Both the position numbers and the translations under genes were made by a program. A stretch of DNA of 7,351 bases from Flavobacterium sp. (GTDB lineage: Bacteria; Bacteroidota; Bacteroidia; Flavobacteriales; Flavobacteriaceae): contig JAGORP010000103.1 in assembly GCA_018062725.1 (NCBI GenBank), forward strand, positions 1 to 7,351. The letters run 5' to 3'. The notes under the pieces are model-generated. The model made no database searches. It was not told the origin of the DNA and saw only the letters and a program-made list of their open reading frames with translations. This document shows, one piece after another, positions 6,686-7,351 of this stretch (position 1 is the stretch's first letter; every line of letters begins with the position of its first letter).

Positions 6686-6953
6686 CATCAATGCTCAAGA
6701 AAAAAAGAAACAAATTAGGAATCAAATTGTAGAAGCTTCCTGCGGGCAGTGTCAATTTGGCTTACAAGACAAAGGTTGTGATTTAGCAATTCGGTTTGAA
6801 AATAAAGCATACTATCTGGTAGGAACTACTATAGATGATCACGGTGATTCACATGCCAAAGACGGCTTTTGTAATGCCATTCGTAATGCTAAAGTCTCAG
6901 GAACTATAAAAAACGGCAAGTTTTTAGTCAAACAATTTACTTTAATACCTTAA
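6642..6953 (+). CDS. Exported DUF6370-family cysteine-containing protein
   Basis: A 103-residue exported protein that I recognise as DUF6370, function unknown. A signal peptide spans about 1-19 (ILFILLTLGTLNINAQ). The mature protein holds four cysteines: C34 and C37 in EASCGQCQFG (a CxxC), C46 in KGCDLAIRF and C77 in DGFCNAIR. Between them is an acidic, histidine-bearing run DDHGDSHAKDGFC (65-77). The spacing would suit two disulfides or a metal site, but neither is shown. The last strands, VSGTIKNGKFLVKQFTLIP, look like the end of a small beta barrel or OB-like fold. The ATG lies inside the small lipoprotein gene, and the pirin gene follows after only 4 bases, so the three genes are probably co-transcribed. 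With other Cys-bearing small proteins beside it, a redox or metal role in the periplasm is a guess. Confidence 0.8.
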   Translation: MKKILFILLTLGTLNINAQEKKKQIRNQIVEASCGQCQFGLQDKGCDLAIRFENKAYYLVGTTIDDHGDSHAKDGFCNAIRNAKVSGTIKNGKFLVKQFTLIP

Positions 6954-6957
6954 AATC

Positions 6958-7351
6958 ATGAGTCAATATACCCTTCACAAAGCAGAAAGTCGAGGCCATG
7001 CCAATCATGGATGGTTAAATGCCTATCATAGTTTTAGTTTTGCGAGTTGGTACAATCCGGAACGCGTTAATTTTGGGGTACTTCGTGTTTTAAATGATGA
7101 TACTGTTGCTGCCGGTATGGGTTTTGGCACCCATCCACACGATAATATGGAAATCATTACCATTCCACTTGAAGGCGATTTAGCGCATAAAGATAGTATG
7201 GGAAATGCTGCAACGATAAAAACTGGCGATGTACAAGTCATGAGTGCTGGCACCGGAATTCAACACAGTGAGTTTAATCCAAATCACGACCAACAAACCA
7301 AATTACTTCAAATCTGGTTATTCCCAAAATACAAAGATGTCACACCAAGGT
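6958..7351 (+). CDS. Pirin-family bicupin protein, 5' part
   Basis: The first 131 residues of a pirin-family protein, cut by the end of the window; whole members have about 230-290 residues with two cupin domains. The N-terminal cupin is complete enough to show the metal ligands of human pirin and E. coli YhhW: H59 and H61 in GTHPHDNMEI, H103 and E105 in GTGIQHSEFNP. The opening (HKAESRGHANHGWLNAYHSFSFASWYNPER) is also typical. Some bacterial pirins oxidise quercetin with an iron-type metal; others are thought to act as regulators or redox sensors, so the physiological role is open. There is no signal peptide, so it is cytosolic. The ATG is 4 bases after the DUF6370 stop, suggesting one transcript. 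Confidence 0.95.
   Translation, partial: MSQYTLHKAESRGHANHGWLNAYHSFSFASWYNPERVNFGVLRVLNDDTVAAGMGFGTHPHDNMEIITIPLEGDLAHKDSMGNAATIKTGDVQVMSAGTGIQHSEFNPNHDQQTKLLQIWLFPKYKDVTPR

Noticed and set aside
7026..7253. Leftward open frame of 75 codons
   Set aside because: It lies wholly inside the pirin gene on the opposite strand, whose metal ligands and family motifs are intact. The leftward product has no recognisable features.

Overview
The window reads as ordinary chromosome of a low-GC member of the Bacteroidota, most likely a Flavobacterium-type Flavobacteriaceae. The evidence is AT-rich codon use, short AT-rich signal peptides ending in AQ or SQ, mostly absent Shine-Dalgarno sites, promoter motifs of the TTG / TAnnTTTG type used by this phylum, and protein families (DUF6702, DUF6370, CarboxypepD_reg-like) concentrated in it. 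No mobile element, CRISPR array, tRNA or rRNA is visible. Ten protein genes fill almost all of the sequence, and no gene-free gap exceeds about 110 bases.

Left part (1-1302): the 3' end of a class I SAM-dependent O-methyltransferase runs rightwards and meets, tail to tail, a leftward pair made of a TatA/B-type twin-arginine translocase subunit and a PAP2-family membrane phosphatase. The Tat and PAP2 genes share one base (TAATG). The methyltransferase and PAP2 genes share a palindromic TTATAA that holds both stop codons.

Middle (1394-5666, leftward): a four-gene cell-envelope cluster. Two tandem paralogous secreted proteins with a carboxypeptidase-regulatory-like beta domain overlap each other by 8 bases. 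The second overlaps a DUF6702 secreted protein by 4 bases, and 67 bases later comes a large M1-family zinc metallopeptidase with a signal peptide. The cluster ends at a hairpin terminator (1322-1354) that also contains a perfect -7 promoter motif facing the tat gene.

Right part (5775-7351, rightward): dipeptidase E (pepE) is transcribed divergently from the envelope cluster, with a good Bacteroidota promoter. It is followed by a 49-codon putative lipoprotein (6536-6685), a secreted cysteine-containing DUF6370 protein whose start lies inside the lipoprotein gene, and the 5' part of a pirin-family cupin gene cut by the window edge.

The common theme is the cell envelope: six of the ten products carry an export signal or are membrane proteins, and two are peptidases that could act in sequence on peptides (M1 aminopeptidase outside the cytoplasm, Asp-dipeptidase inside). 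I see no clear new defence or metabolic system. The least described material is the tandem paralog pair with DUF6702, the small Cys/Arg lipoprotein overlapping DUF6370, and the terminator/promoter hairpin.
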